A DNA stretch of 64,000 bases. Origin: Emticicia agri (GTDB taxonomy: Bacteria; Bacteroidota; Bacteroidia; Cytophagales; Spirosomataceae). The notes below the pieces were generated by a model. The model was not told the origin of the DNA, did no database searches, and saw nothing but the letters and a program-made list of their open reading frames with translations. The DNA lies in assembly GCF_004168285.1 (NCBI RefSeq), contig NZ_SEWF01000017.1:1-64000 (forward strand). The letters are read 5' to 3'. Positions 8,173 to 16,482 of this stretch are shown piece by piece; positions within the stretch are counted from its first letter, which is position 1, and the number at the start of each line of letters is the position of its first letter. Made by a program: the position numbers and the translations under genes.

Positions 8173-9381
8173 ATGACTCTTTTACCTCCACGCAAACTAT
8201 TGTTGACCCATAATTATAAATATATGATTGTATTAAACGGCTTTAAAATATTTGTCTTGGCTATACTTCAGACTTTCGGAGAAATAGCCATAGAAGGGCT
8301 AAGAATTACAGTCAGAGCATTCAAGAAATTCCCACGCTCTTATATAGCAGTTTTCTATATGTTTATTGCTATGGCTTTTTGTTACTATCCGATTTTTGAC
8401 CATTGGGTAACAGGATTTATTATGATGAGCTTACCTGTAGCCGTATTGGCAGGTTTAATAGCGAGTTGTTATTTATTGTATAAAAAGCAGAAACTGATGG
8501 CTTCGGCGGGTTTTATATGGTTTTTAATGACTTTCCCGATAATTAAACGCTTTGTTGGAATACGTAATAACAAACCCGAAACGAACCACGCTCAATCGCT
8601 GAAAGTATTAAGTTTTAATAGCGAAAGTTTTGGAGAACAAAACGGACAAGGTGTTAACTGGGCCTCACTTAAATCGGATATAGCCTGTTTTCAGGAATAT
8701 TCTCCTAATGAAAACATTGAGTCTCAATACAGCAATAAATTGGTAAAACTGACGCCTTTTGACCAAGACCGACATATAGGTTTAGCGCTGTTTTCTCAGT
8801 ATCCGGTTGTGAAAGAATACAGCAAAATATGGGATAGAAAAGGTCAACCAAATATCAATGGCTTTATTTGTGCCGATATTGCCTATCATCAAGATACCGT
8901 ACGTGTCGTAAATGTGCATTTGTGGTCGATGGGTGTACGTATTAACCAGGCAACTGATGCCCTGAAAAAAGGAGATGTGAAAGAATTTGCCTTTGAGATT
9001 TTTGATACTTTTCGTCGTTTGAAAGAGGGTTTTGAGGCAAGAGACGAACAGATAAAAGAAATAGAATCATATGTATCGGGCAGTAAGTACCCTGTAATTA
9101 TTTGCGGAGATTTCAACGAAATTCCTTTTGGATATGTGTATGGAAAATTGAGCCTGAGTTTTAATAATGCCTTTGAAGAAGCCGGACAAGGCTTAGGATT
9201 TACATTGAACCGTCGCCCTTACTGGGTTCGGATTGATCAACAGTTTTTTAGCTCCGACTGGAAAGTGCAGTCTTGCCAGACAATGAAAGGCATCACTATT
9301 TCAGACCACTTCCCTGTCGTAGCCCAATACGTACTCAAAAAATCACTGGATAGACCTACTAATCTGGTGGCCAATCGTTAA
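8173..9381 (+). CDS. Endonuclease/exonuclease/phosphatase (EEP) family membrane protein
   Basis: A 402-residue protein with three N-terminal hydrophobic segments (about 60-140) and a C-terminal EEP metal-dependent phosphodiesterase domain. Domain motifs in order: LSFNSESFG, ACFQEYS (metal-binding Glu), VHLWSMG, GDFNEIPFG (Asp/Asn) and SDHFPVVAQY (Asp-His). The membrane part suggests action on a lipid or envelope substrate rather than DNA. ATG 8173 begins two bases after the preceding stop; ATG 8224 (MIVLNGF) is a plausible alternative. Its stop codon abuts that of the convergent SDR gene with no gap. Confidence 0.85.
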   Translation: MTLLPPRKLLLTHNYKYMIVLNGFKIFVLAILQTFGEIAIEGLRITVRAFKKFPRSYIAVFYMFIAMAFCYYPIFDHWVTGFIMMSLPVAVLAGLIASCYLLYKKQKLMASAGFIWFLMTFPIIKRFVGIRNNKPETNHAQSLKVLSFNSESFGEQNGQGVNWASLKSDIACFQEYSPNENIESQYSNKLVKLTPFDQDRHIGLALFSQYPVVKEYSKIWDRKGQPNINGFICADIAYHQDTVRVVNVHLWSMGVRINQATDALKKGDVKEFAFEIFDTFRRLKEGFEARDEQIKEIESYVSGSKYPVIICGDFNEIPFGYVYGKLSLSFNNAFEEAGQGLGFTLNRRPYWVRIDQQFFSSDWKVQSCQTMKGITISDHFPVVAQYVLKKSLDRPTNLVANR

Positions 9382-10194
9382 TTACAATTTAAGCATTTTT
9401 GCCAGAACTTTGTGGTAGGCGTTCGGAAAAACACGGGCAATCATATCCATCGTTCTGGCATCATTTCCTATCAGAATACGAGGCTTGTCTTTGGCAATGC
9501 CGTCTAATATAATAGCCGCTGCTTTTTCGGGAGAAGTTTTTAAGGCTATTCGTTCAAATTTTGCCATCGCTTTTTTCCCTTCTTCGTTATTTCTGTGCTG
9601 CCCCACACGTGAATTCCGGGTAATGTTGGTTTTAATACCACCGGGATGTACCGTTGATATTTTTACGTTGGTACGCAACAATTCAAATTTCAACACATCA
9701 GAAAAACCTTTTACAGCAAATTTAGCGGTAGAATAAGCCGAGTTCTCAGGCATACCCGTAATCCCATAAATACTTGATACATTCACAATATGTCCCTGAT
9801 TCTGCTTCACCAGATGGCGCAAAAAGGCCTTCGTCATGCGTACTACGCCCCAGAGATTAATATTCAGCAACCATTCAAAATCTGTCAGAGAAGTTTCTAA
9901 GAAACTGCCTGAGAACAAAGCTACTCCTGCATTGTTCACCAATATGAAACGTTCATGAAAATGTTTTTTGATAGTTTCAGCAGCAAAGGTTTTGATTTGT
10001 TCAGCATCAGAAACGTCTAAAATATATCCTTCAATAGTGCCTGTTGCCTGATTAATAGTTTCGTTTAAGCCAATTTCATTCACATCAGTAGCAATTACCC
10101 TTGCTCCGGCATCGGCTGCCTGAATAGCCAATGCCCTGCCAATACCAGAAGCAGCACCTGTTACTATAAAAATACTGTCTTTTATCTGGCTCAT
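9382..10194 (-). CDS. Short-chain dehydrogenase/reductase
   Basis: A 270-residue classical SDR oxidoreductase. It has the Rossmann glycine motif TGAASGIG near residue 14, the NNAG motif near 90, the catalytic Ser in VSSIYG and YxxxK in YSTAK near 155. The acidic residue after the second strand (ATDVNE) points to NAD(H). The PGG and TNIT region matches fatty-acyl/retinol-like SDRs. The start at 10194 removes a seven-residue extension that a start at 10215 would add. Substrate unknown. A terminator stands between it and the cupin gene upstream. Confidence 0.9.
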   Translation of the reverse strand: MSQIKDSIFIVTGAASGIGRALAIQAADAGARVIATDVNEIGLNETINQATGTIEGYILDVSDAEQIKTFAAETIKKHFHERFILVNNAGVALFSGSFLETSLTDFEWLLNINLWGVVRMTKAFLRHLVKQNQGHIVNVSSIYGITGMPENSAYSTAKFAVKGFSDVLKFELLRTNVKISTVHPGGIKTNITRNSRVGQHRNNEEGKKAMAKFERIALKTSPEKAAAIILDGIAKDKPRILIGNDARTMDMIARVFPNAYHKVLAKMLKL

Positions 10195-10221
10195 ATTGTT
10201 TTGTAGTTTATACAAAAATAA

Positions 10222-10250
10222 AAAAACAGGACAATATTCTATCCTGTTTT
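10222..10250 (-). terminator. Terminator between the cupin and SDR genes
   Basis: On the minus strand AACAGGA pairs with TCCTGTT, followed by seven T. It lies 24 bases past the cupin stop. Confidence 0.7.
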
Positions 10251-10273
10251 AGTAAGAGTTTTATTATTCGTTA

Positions 10274-10792
10274 TTATAACTCACAATATTTCTCTAATAA
10301 TTCATTTTGTACATACATCACCTGCTTCCCTTCTTCACTTAACAGAAACGTTTCAAGCGTAGCACCTGCCTCACCCAAAAAGTTAGAATCTGTCAGTTTA
10401 GAGATAATAGCCATATAAACCATGTTGTTATTCTCAACAGCGGCCAACCCTCCATGCTCCCCATCATTGTGTATGCCTTGCATGAGTGTTATAGCGTTTT
10501 CAAAACAAAGACTACCCGGTATTAAGGTAGTTTTCAACACAACTTTTGCATTGCCTATCTGGTAGTTGTGTACCATTTCCTTTTTAACTGTGGCCGACTC
10601 GCCCGCTTTCAGTATAAGCTCTTCGCTTCCATTCCATATTCTGATTTCTCCTTCTAATACCTCAAAAGTTTTATCAAATTTCCGATGATAATGTGGAGGA
10701 ATACTGGCACCCGCCGTAAATTCTGACTCTATTACGGTGCGCTTACCTTTGTTGGTTTTTACCGATTCTTTGATGAATGCTACCTTTTCCAT
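10274..10792 (-). CDS. Cupin-domain protein
   Basis: A 172-residue small-barrel protein. The cupin motif 1 region reads PPHYHRKFDKTFEVLEGEI with metal-ligand type His and Glu residues (about 35-53), and motif 2 is represented by EMVHNYQIGN. Such proteins are often sugar-binding or oxygenase-like, but nothing here fixes the reaction. The start at 10792 (MEKVAFIKES) gives the normal cupin N-terminus; an upstream in-frame ATG at 10888 would run through the terminator of the preceding unit and is unlikely. Confidence 0.75.
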   Translation of the reverse strand: MEKVAFIKESVKTNKGKRTVIESEFTAGASIPPHYHRKFDKTFEVLEGEIRIWNGSEELILKAGESATVKKEMVHNYQIGNAKVVLKTTLIPGSLCFENAITLMQGIHNDGEHGGLAAVENNNMVYMAIISKLTDSNFLGEAGATLETFLLSEEGKQVMYVQNELLEKYCEL

Positions 10793-10876
10793 TGCAGTAT
10801 TTGTTGTACAGTATTTACTGAATCTCATTAAGTAAGTAATTCTAATTAAGATGGTAGCTGTCAGGCATGTATATAA

Positions 10877-10907
10877 CAAAAAAGCCACACTAAATGTTAG
10901 TATGGCT
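10877..10907 (-). terminator. Terminator of the Gly-repeat protein gene
   Basis: On the minus strand GCCATACTA pairs with TAGTGTGGC (one wobble) around a five-base loop, then six T. It lies about 20 bases after the stop at 10929. Confidence 0.8.
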
Positions 10908-10928
10908 TCTTAAATTTATATTTTGTTA

Positions 10929-11774
10929 CTATTGCTTAATGATTAAGACATTAAATTGCGCATTGGTAGGTAGTAGAAAAGTACCCTCATTAAAAATCAC
11001 CCATTTACCTCTGTTACTATTATAAAATACACCTACAGGAGAGTTGTTATAAATCAACCCTTCAGGATTTAATCTTTGAGTGATAAAAACTAAACAATTT
11101 GGGTCTCCATTGCACATCGGATTATCTATATCTGTACTATTAGTGCCTATTTTATTGGCAACAGTGGCTGTATGAACAAACGCAGCCCTATTACTTCCTG
11201 ATACTTTTATAGTACCATTATCTATCTGTAAGGCAGTCCCGACACCTGTTCCCGAGTACGCTGCTTCTACACCAGCCCCATAATTACCAAGAGTTGCTCC
11301 CTTTACACCTACACCTGCATGATCAGGCTCAGAAGCAAAGCCATAAACTCCAAAACCACTTGGAGTTTCTCCATAAACTCCCCTACCAGATCCTGCCTGA
11401 TAGCCTATTACTCCAACACTACTAAAACCAGTACCATTATTGATGCCTCTTACACCTGCTGAATTATCCCCGGCTGAAGCTGTGGTTATAAGCCCGTAAA
11501 CTCCTGTAACTCCTGAAATAGCACTACTCCCATGAGTAATTGACGCACTCGACCCCCTTATACCAACTACAATTCCTGACATGGATGTATTCAAGCCATA
11601 CAAACCAGCACCTTTTCCGTTAGTTATGCCTGCAAAAGCATTAGCATTATTGTCGTCATTTTTTATCTGAACTTTTCCACCAGGTGCCCCTTCTTCTGTA
11701 ACCACTACATCAAGTTGGCCATAAGCTGACAAAGAAGCACTAAAAATAATAAATGAGATAAATGTTTTTTTCAT
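10929..11774 (-). CDS. Secreted Gly-rich repeat protein with a C-terminal beta domain
   Basis: A 281-residue exported protein. Residues 1-19 form a signal peptide ending in AYGQ. The middle (about 40-190) is a series of GVYG/GVKG/GVRG-type repeats spaced at 15-25 residues, such as GRGVYGETPSGFGVYG, resembling the beta-structured repeats of phage tail fibres and bacterial surface proteins. The last ~75 residues (CLVFITQRLNPEG, VGVFYN, KWVIFNEG) form a distinct compact domain. No T9SS C-terminal sorting domain is visible. It is a single-gene unit with its own terminator. Function unknown; a surface adhesin or fibre-like role is inference. Confidence 0.7.
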   Translation of the reverse strand: MKKTFISFIIFSASLSAYGQLDVVVTEEGAPGGKVQIKNDDNNANAFAGITNGKGAGLYGLNTSMSGIVVGIRGSSASITHGSSAISGVTGVYGLITTASAGDNSAGVRGINNGTGFSSVGVIGYQAGSGRGVYGETPSGFGVYGFASEPDHAGVGVKGATLGNYGAGVEAAYSGTGVGTALQIDNGTIKVSGSNRAAFVHTATVANKIGTNSTDIDNPMCNGDPNCLVFITQRLNPEGLIYNNSPVGVFYNSNRGKWVIFNEGTFLLPTNAQFNVLIIKQ

Positions 11775-11976
11775 AGTTTTATTTATTTAAGTAGGCAGTA
11801 CAAATAATTATTTAAGGGGTAAATGAAATTTCCTGTTTGGTAAGATTAAGACAGATATATTACTTATCAAAGGTATCTTTCAGGGAGAAGTTCACCAAAA
11901 ATAGCCGTCTTATACGGAAGAAATAGTAATCGAATGACGGGTAAAAAACAATGAATCGTTTTTAGGCTATTATAAC

Positions 11977-12010
11977 AAAAAACAGGATAAACCCTTCGGG
12001 TCTATCCTGT
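11977..12010 (-). terminator. Terminator of the ECF sigma operon
   Basis: On the minus strand ACAGGATAGACCC pairs with GGGTTTATCCTGT (one G-T pair) around a GAA loop, followed by a T run. It lies about 20 bases after the last gene of the operon. Confidence 0.85.
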
Positions 12011-12030
12011 CTGCATTCAAAACACTTAAT

Positions 12031-13116
12031 TTATTTCAATATAACACTACTAAAATTACCGTTTACAGTAATCCTGCATGTAGGAGCTCCCTTGCCTACC
12101 TTTCCTTCATAATATTTGGTAGGGTTAAAGTGGTAGCTTTCTTTCTTCTCAGTTTCTGTATTTCTGGTAAACGAGATACCTTTATCTTTCGGATAATCAA
12201 AATCACCATAATGGGCTTTGATATTAAAATCATAAGTGGTATTATCATCTAAGTGAAGTGCGACAGGCGAATAATTGGCTTTAATGTCCAGTTCTTTTAC
12301 ATTTTTCCCTATGCTTCCTAATTTAAAATCGCCGGAGAAGTCTAATTTCAGATTACCCGATTCTTTCAGCATACCTATTGAGCCGCTCGAATAACTGATT
12401 TTAGCATCAACCTTGCCTACTTCCTTTATATCAATATCGCCAAAGCTATTATTGAAATCAAAATTATCGGCTTTTTCCATCTTGATACCTGAGTAAGAAG
12501 CATTTAATTTGCCTCCGTTCATTGATTTGATATAGGAGTTCTGACAAAAAGCTATCTTGATATCCGACTCAGGGCTTAGAATATCTTCGGCAACCAGTTT
12601 CCCATAGCTTTGGTCAACTTTCAACGGTGTATTAAAGCTTGGGAGAAATGTATTTCCAAAAGAGTTTTTTACCTGAAGCGGATTTGATTTGGGCATATAC
12701 ACCATATAATCAATCTTCAATGAATGTTTCTCTCCCTTGTTGCTCCAGTTTCTGTTATCTGAGCGTTCGATATTGGTTTTAATACTCACCTGCCCGTCTT
12801 CTTTTTTGCCTGTTACATCAACCGAGTTAATAAAATCAGCCGCTCTATCGTCAGAAGAAGCATTGGCTACAATAAGTACCTCAACTTTTACCTCTTTTTT
12901 ATCCCAGAAATTGACTTTAATATCGCCAAACTGATTATGCAGAGATATTTTATCTGACGATGAAACCGGATAAGACAGGTTTACGGTTTTCTTTTTCTCT
13001 ATCCATTCTTTATCGTCATGATTGGCAAAAGTTGGTATAGCTGTCAATAGAAATAATGTCCAGAATACGCCTCTCTTTTTGGTGGAAAGGCTACACCATC
13101 GTTTTAATTTTTCCAT
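12031..13116 (-). CDS. Exported DUF4097-like beta-helix protein of the sigma operon
   Basis: A 361-residue protein with a signal peptide or anchor at about 16-32 (TLFLLTAIPTFA) after a basic start. The rest is rich in short beta-strand repeats with alternating hydrophobic residues (NQFGDIKVNFW, NSFGNTFLPSF, NNSFGDIDIKEV, HYGDFDYPKD), typical of DUF4097/DUF2807-like right-handed beta-helix proteins. It is the last of three genes and overlaps the preceding gene by 26 bases, so it belongs with the sigma factor. An envelope-stress or adhesion role is inference from the operon type. Confidence 0.75.
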   Translation of the reverse strand: MEKLKRWCSLSTKKRGVFWTLFLLTAIPTFANHDDKEWIEKKKTVNLSYPVSSSDKISLHNQFGDIKVNFWDKKEVKVEVLIVANASSDDRAADFINSVDVTGKKEDGQVSIKTNIERSDNRNWSNKGEKHSLKIDYMVYMPKSNPLQVKNSFGNTFLPSFNTPLKVDQSYGKLVAEDILSPESDIKIAFCQNSYIKSMNGGKLNASYSGIKMEKADNFDFNNSFGDIDIKEVGKVDAKISYSSGSIGMLKESGNLKLDFSGDFKLGSIGKNVKELDIKANYSPVALHLDDNTTYDFNIKAHYGDFDYPKDKGISFTRNTETEKKESYHFNPTKYYEGKVGKGAPTCRITVNGNFSSVILK

Positions 13117-13678
13117 TTTTAACTTCTTTAATTTTTTGAATTATTTGTAACTGTTGGTTTAACAGATCGATCTGCATAGTTAAGTTTTGTACCATCGCCT
13201 TCAGCAAATCTTCCGGGTTCGGATTTTGCGGTAATTCACTTTTAAGGCTCTGGTAATTTTTGTCTAACGCCTGTAATTCGGCATCAAACTGGTGGTAAAG
13301 CTGCGGGTCTTCTTTTTCTAAAGCCTTTAGTTCTTCTCTCTTCTGCTCTACCAAAGAGGCAAACTGTACGATTTCTTTGCCGTAGGTTTTTTCGTAGGCA
13401 CGTGGCAACTCTAAACTGGCAAAATCATTGGGAATCTGCGAATACATAAAAAATCCGTATCCTACTGTCAATAATATAGCAATTCCTGCGGCAATACTTA
13501 TACCTAATCTGGCACCACCAAATTTCACTACTTTTCCGTTCAGGCGTTTGCCTGCAGGTTGTTGTTCTGCAACCTCCACCTCAATTTTCTTCCATAAGGC
13601 TTTTGATGGCTCGTAGCTATCAAAGTCTTCACGGTTATCTCTCACGAATCTTTCTAAACGGTCTTTCATATCACTCAC
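13091..13678 (-). CDS. Single-pass membrane protein, probable anti-sigma factor
   Basis: A 195-residue protein with a cytoplasmic N-terminus (1-50, starting MSDMKDRLERFVRDNREDFD), one transmembrane helix at about 54-73 (LGISIAAGIAILLTVGYGFF) and a Glu/Gln-rich coiled-coil periplasmic part (about 100-185). Position directly behind an ECF sigma gene plus this topology fit a membrane anti-sigma factor. It lacks the HxxxCxxC zinc motif of ZAS-type anti-sigmas and is not a FecR protein, so this is inference from context. Its 3' end overlaps the start of the beta-helix gene. Confidence 0.7.
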   Translation of the reverse strand: MSDMKDRLERFVRDNREDFDSYEPSKALWKKIEVEVAEQQPAGKRLNGKVVKFGGARLGISIAAGIAILLTVGYGFFMYSQIPNDFASLELPRAYEKTYGKEIVQFASLVEQKREELKALEKEDPQLYHQFDAELQALDKNYQSLKSELPQNPNPEDLLKAMVQNLTMQIDLLNQQLQIIQKIKEVKNGKIKTMV

Positions 13679-13719
13679 CCTTTGCAGGGATTTTTTTAAT
13701 TGAATTAATTATAGTTTAG

Positions 13720-14364
13720 TTAAAACATTTGTCTGCCTATAATTTCCAACAACCTTTTTTTGGCTCGCATATATTGTGTCCGAGAGGTTGTCTCGTTTAT
13801 ACCCAATATATTTCCAATCTCTTCGTGGTCATACCCTTCAAATAAATACAGCGAAAGTACCACCCTGAAACCCTCCGGTAACTGTTCCATTGCCCTTCGT
13901 ATGCGTTCTACTTCGAGCTTTGTATGCTCTTCGTTGTATGAATCGTTTTCGGTATAATCGGCTAGTTCATACTCTTCTCCGCCAGAACTATAATCATCAA
14001 TATTTACCAGTTCTACTTTTCTCGACCTCAGATGATTGATGGCTTTGTTAACCACAATCTGTTTCAGCCATACACCAAAAGTTGCCTGCTGACGAAAGTC
14101 TCCGATTTTGGCAAACGCATCAATAAACGACTCCTGCAATACATCTTCAGCTTCACCTACATGGTTCAATATTCGCATACAGACACTGAACATAGCCTTA
14201 GAGTAATGCTTGTACAATTCGTACTGCGCTTTACTTTCGCCACGTTTACACTGCTCGACCAGATCGGCATGCTTGTTAATGAATACTGTATTTGTCAGAG
14301 GGTTATGCTGTTTTATGGTTTCAAACAAAAGACGCCTTGAAAAACAGAATGTTGCACGAATCAC
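13720..14364 (-). CDS. ECF-type RNA polymerase sigma factor
   Basis: A 214-residue sigma-70 family protein of the extracytoplasmic function class. Region 2 spans about 45-105 with AEDVLQESFIDAFAKIGDF. Region 4 (about 150-210) has the promoter-recognition HTH YDHEEIGNILGINETTSRTQYMRAKKRL in the usual place. It heads a three-gene operon with the membrane and beta-helix proteins. The first ~30 residues before NKHADLVEQCKRG are longer than usual, but no other ATG precedes the conserved part. The signal is unknown. Confidence 0.92.
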   Translation of the reverse strand: MIRATFCFSRRLLFETIKQHNPLTNTVFINKHADLVEQCKRGESKAQYELYKHYSKAMFSVCMRILNHVGEAEDVLQESFIDAFAKIGDFRQQATFGVWLKQIVVNKAINHLRSRKVELVNIDDYSSGGEEYELADYTENDSYNEEHTKLEVERIRRAMEQLPEGFRVVLSLYLFEGYDHEEIGNILGINETTSRTQYMRAKKRLLEIIGRQMF

Positions 14365-14417
14365 ATAAGATTTTTAAAAATCTCACGTAAATCATTGATA
14401 ATGAGCGGAATAAAATA

Positions 14418-15044
14418 TTAAAAAAAATAAGAGACAGAGAGTAAACTTAAAACAACACCTAAACTAAGACCCGCCCATACCTGCTTAGGCGTGTGGGCAT
14501 TGAGTTGCAAGCGAGCCCCAATCAAATATCCGGCGATAATCATTGAACACAAAAGCGGCACAAAGAGGCTTCCCTCACCAAATTTCACCATAAGGCCTGC
14601 CAAAGCCCCCACTACCCCACCGATACCTGCGGCATGTGCACTGATTTGCCACCAGAAACTAATGATAGCTACACAAAGAATAACAAGTGTGATACTCCAG
14701 AGTATATAAGCACAGGCAAAAAGGCTTGAATTTTTGGTATAGAGAAAATACCCTAAAATACCATAGATAACAGCAGTCATCAGATAAGGTATCCGGCGTT
14801 CTTGTAGGTTTTCCATTTTAAGGCTACTGATAATCCCCCAGCGTTTGAGCAGATAGACCAGATAAGCCGGTATAGCAAAAGTATAGATGAATACAAAGCC
14901 TAACACTATCCATTTGAATGTCATGTCCATTCCCTCAAGTCCTAAAGAAACAGGAGCTAGAAAGAACAGAATCAGAAACAGAAGAGTAGGCATTAACAGT
15001 GGGTGTAAGGTGCCGGATAAGAAGTTAGCTAATCGCGTATTCAA
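14418..15044 (-). CDS. PAP2-like membrane protein
   Basis: A 208-residue protein with about six membrane segments. SAHAAGIGG near residue 133 and HTPKQVWAGLSLG near 185 resemble PAP2 phosphatase motifs 2 and 3 (SGH, and His-x-x-x-Asp/Gln-x-x-x-G). The first motif (KxxxxxxRP) is replaced by the weaker LQERRIPY, so catalytic activity is uncertain. Lipid phosphatase or a non-catalytic relative are both possible. It starts about 320 bases from the divergent GNAT gene and ends 53 bases from the start of the sigma gene. Confidence 0.6.
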   Translation of the reverse strand: MNTRLANFLSGTLHPLLMPTLLFLILFFLAPVSLGLEGMDMTFKWIVLGFVFIYTFAIPAYLVYLLKRWGIISSLKMENLQERRIPYLMTAVIYGILGYFLYTKNSSLFACAYILWSITLVILCVAIISFWWQISAHAAGIGGVVGALAGLMVKFGEGSLFVPLLCSMIIAGYLIGARLQLNAHTPKQVWAGLSLGVVLSLLSVSYFF

Positions 15045-15147
15045 GGATATATTTTTTTTTCAAAGTTATCAGTTTTTTTTCAATGCACGAACTAAAACCT
15101 AAAGTGTATCGTTATTGATTGGCAAGTAAAAAAATCGGGTCTATATC

Positions 15148-15178
15148 TTGGATATAAATTTTAAACCAAACATCTTTG
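15148..15178 (+). promoter_or_regulatory. Promoter of the GNAT gene with a long leader
   Basis: TTG (15148-15150), 20 bases, then CATCTTTG (15171-15178) differs from the consensus -7 element only in its first base. The predicted start near 15184 gives a leader of about 180 bases. Confidence 0.5.
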
Positions 15179-15195
15179 TACTTGTCTAATAATAC

Positions 15196-15258
15196 ATGAA
15201 CATTCGTCTTCCCATAACGCCCGTTCGATTTGTCAGGTCCGAAAGGATCAGACTGTAG
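15196..15258 (+). other. Short leader reading frame (20 codons, Arg-rich) with hairpins
   Basis: An ATG about 12 bases after the predicted start opens a 20-codon frame with five Arg residues, ending at TAG 15256-15258. Its end overlaps a hairpin, GTC-AG-GTCC-GAAA-GGAT-CA-GAC (15232-15253). A second hairpin, GTTTTGCC/GGTAAAAC, follows at about 15261-15281. The whole region 15045-15362 holds no other gene. Translation-dependent control of the acetyltransferase is possible but unproven. Confidence 0.35.
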
Positions 15259-15362
15259 CCGTTTTGCCTGTGCGGTAAAACATCCCCTTCATTCAATTTT
15301 CTCTTTATTTCATTTTTAACAATTTTAGGATACAGCGTCTCCGTTTGTGGAAAGCCCAATAA

Positions 15363-16091
15363 ATGACGATGAATAACACAGAAATAATTTCCGACGACCA
15401 ATATATTGTAGAGATAGCTAACGAAAAGCACTACAGCTTAGCCGAAACGATTTGTGACGAGATGGCCGAAAGTGCTAAAGCCCGTGGTACAGGGATTGCC
15501 AAACGTTCTCCTGATTATTTGCGTGAGAAGATGCGTGAAGGTAAGGCTATCATTGCCCTGACAAAAACAGGGAAGTGGGTAGGTTTCTGCTACGTTGAAA
15601 CCTGGGAACATGGTAAGTTTGTAGCAAACTCAGGATTGATTGTTAGTCCTGATTTCCGCAAAAGTGGAATAGCCACGCGTATCAAGCAAAAAGCCTTTGA
15701 ATTGTCCCGTTCAAAATATCCAGATGCTAAAATCATAGGTTTAACTACAAGTCTGGCCGTAATGAAAATCAATTCTGATTTAGGTTATGAACCAACCACC
15801 TTTAGTGAGTTGCCTGCCGATGATGCTTTCTGGAAAGGATGTTCGAGTTGTGTGAATTATGATATTCTCACACGTACCAATCGTAAGCACTGCTTATGTA
15901 CGGGTATGCTTTTTGACCCTGTAGAAGCCAAGAAAAAAGAAGAAACAAGTAAACAGGATGATAACTGGGATTTTCTGAAAGAGTTGCCTTTATACGAACG
16001 TTGGATGAGTTTCAAACAAAGAATCTTATTACGACGCGAAGAACGTAGAAAAAAAAAATTGGCAGCCGCAAAGGAATTAGTGGAATTATAG
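15363..16091 (+). CDS. GNAT-family N-acetyltransferase
   Basis: A 242-residue protein whose first ~155 residues form an acetyl-CoA-dependent acyltransferase fold. Motif A is seen in SGLIVSPDFRKSGIATRIKQKAFEL (about 98-122), which contains the R-x-x-G-x-A pyrophosphate loop. The C-terminal ~80 residues carry several Cys (CSSCVNYD, CLCTGMLFD) and a very basic end (RREERRKKKLAAAKEL) atypical for small GNATs. Acceptor substrate unknown. ATG 15369 is a near-equivalent start. It is a single-gene unit with a structured leader and a strong terminator. Confidence 0.85.
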   Translation: MTMNNTEIISDDQYIVEIANEKHYSLAETICDEMAESAKARGTGIAKRSPDYLREKMREGKAIIALTKTGKWVGFCYVETWEHGKFVANSGLIVSPDFRKSGIATRIKQKAFELSRSKYPDAKIIGLTTSLAVMKINSDLGYEPTTFSELPADDAFWKGCSSCVNYDILTRTNRKHCLCTGMLFDPVEAKKKEETSKQDDNWDFLKELPLYERWMSFKQRILLRREERRKKKLAAAKELVEL

Positions 16092-16121
16092 ATACCATTA
16101 ATGGTATTATAGAATAAATCA

Positions 16122-16150
16122 GAGCCTCGTTTTATGAACGGGGCTTTTTT
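16122..16150 (+). terminator. Terminator after the GNAT gene
   Basis: AGCCTCGTT pairs with AACGGGGCT (one G-T pair) around TTATG and runs into seven T. Confidence 0.85.
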
Positions 16151-16173
16151 TGTGGTTTGAAAACGCAAGAACT

Positions 16174-16401
16174 ATGTATGAGTTTTTCAAAAAGTTCTCG
16201 AAAATCTTTGAACTAACTACCGGCTTTGCCATCACTATTTTTTCAGGAAGTATGATTCTTGGAGGGATTGCGGCGTACCTTCAGAGGGATATGTCCAAAA
16301 AACACCTTACCAATGAAGGCTATTTAGTTTTTGGTTTTATATTATTAATTATCTTCCTGTCAGGGATATTTACAATCTATAAAAACCTCCGTTCAAAATA
16401 A
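16174..16401 (+). CDS. Small two-helix membrane protein, unknown
   Basis: A 75-residue protein with two membrane helices (about 14-33 and 49-67) separated by a polar loop (QRDMSKKHLTNEG). The start at 16174 (MYEFFKKFSKIF) is chosen because the upstream in-frame ATG at 16150 lies in the T run of the preceding terminator. It lies 82 bases before pssA. I do not recognise a family. Confidence 0.6.
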   Translation: MYEFFKKFSKIFELTTGFAITIFSGSMILGGIAAYLQRDMSKKHLTNEGYLVFGFILLIIFLSGIFTIYKNLRSK

Positions 16402-16482
16402 TAATTTCTCATTACATGACATATTCTTATAGGAATATCGTAATTTTCAGCGCTTTAATTTCAACTACCCAAGCACCATCGT

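Noticed and set aside
15228-15262. SRP (4.5S) RNA signature GTCAGGTCCGAAAGGA
   Set aside because: The 3' side reads TCAGAC instead of the near-invariant AGCAG, so the M-domain binding loop cannot form.
15186-15431. 81-codon minus-strand frame across the GNAT leader
   Set aside because: It overlaps the start of the GNAT gene in antisense and has no domain or promoter.
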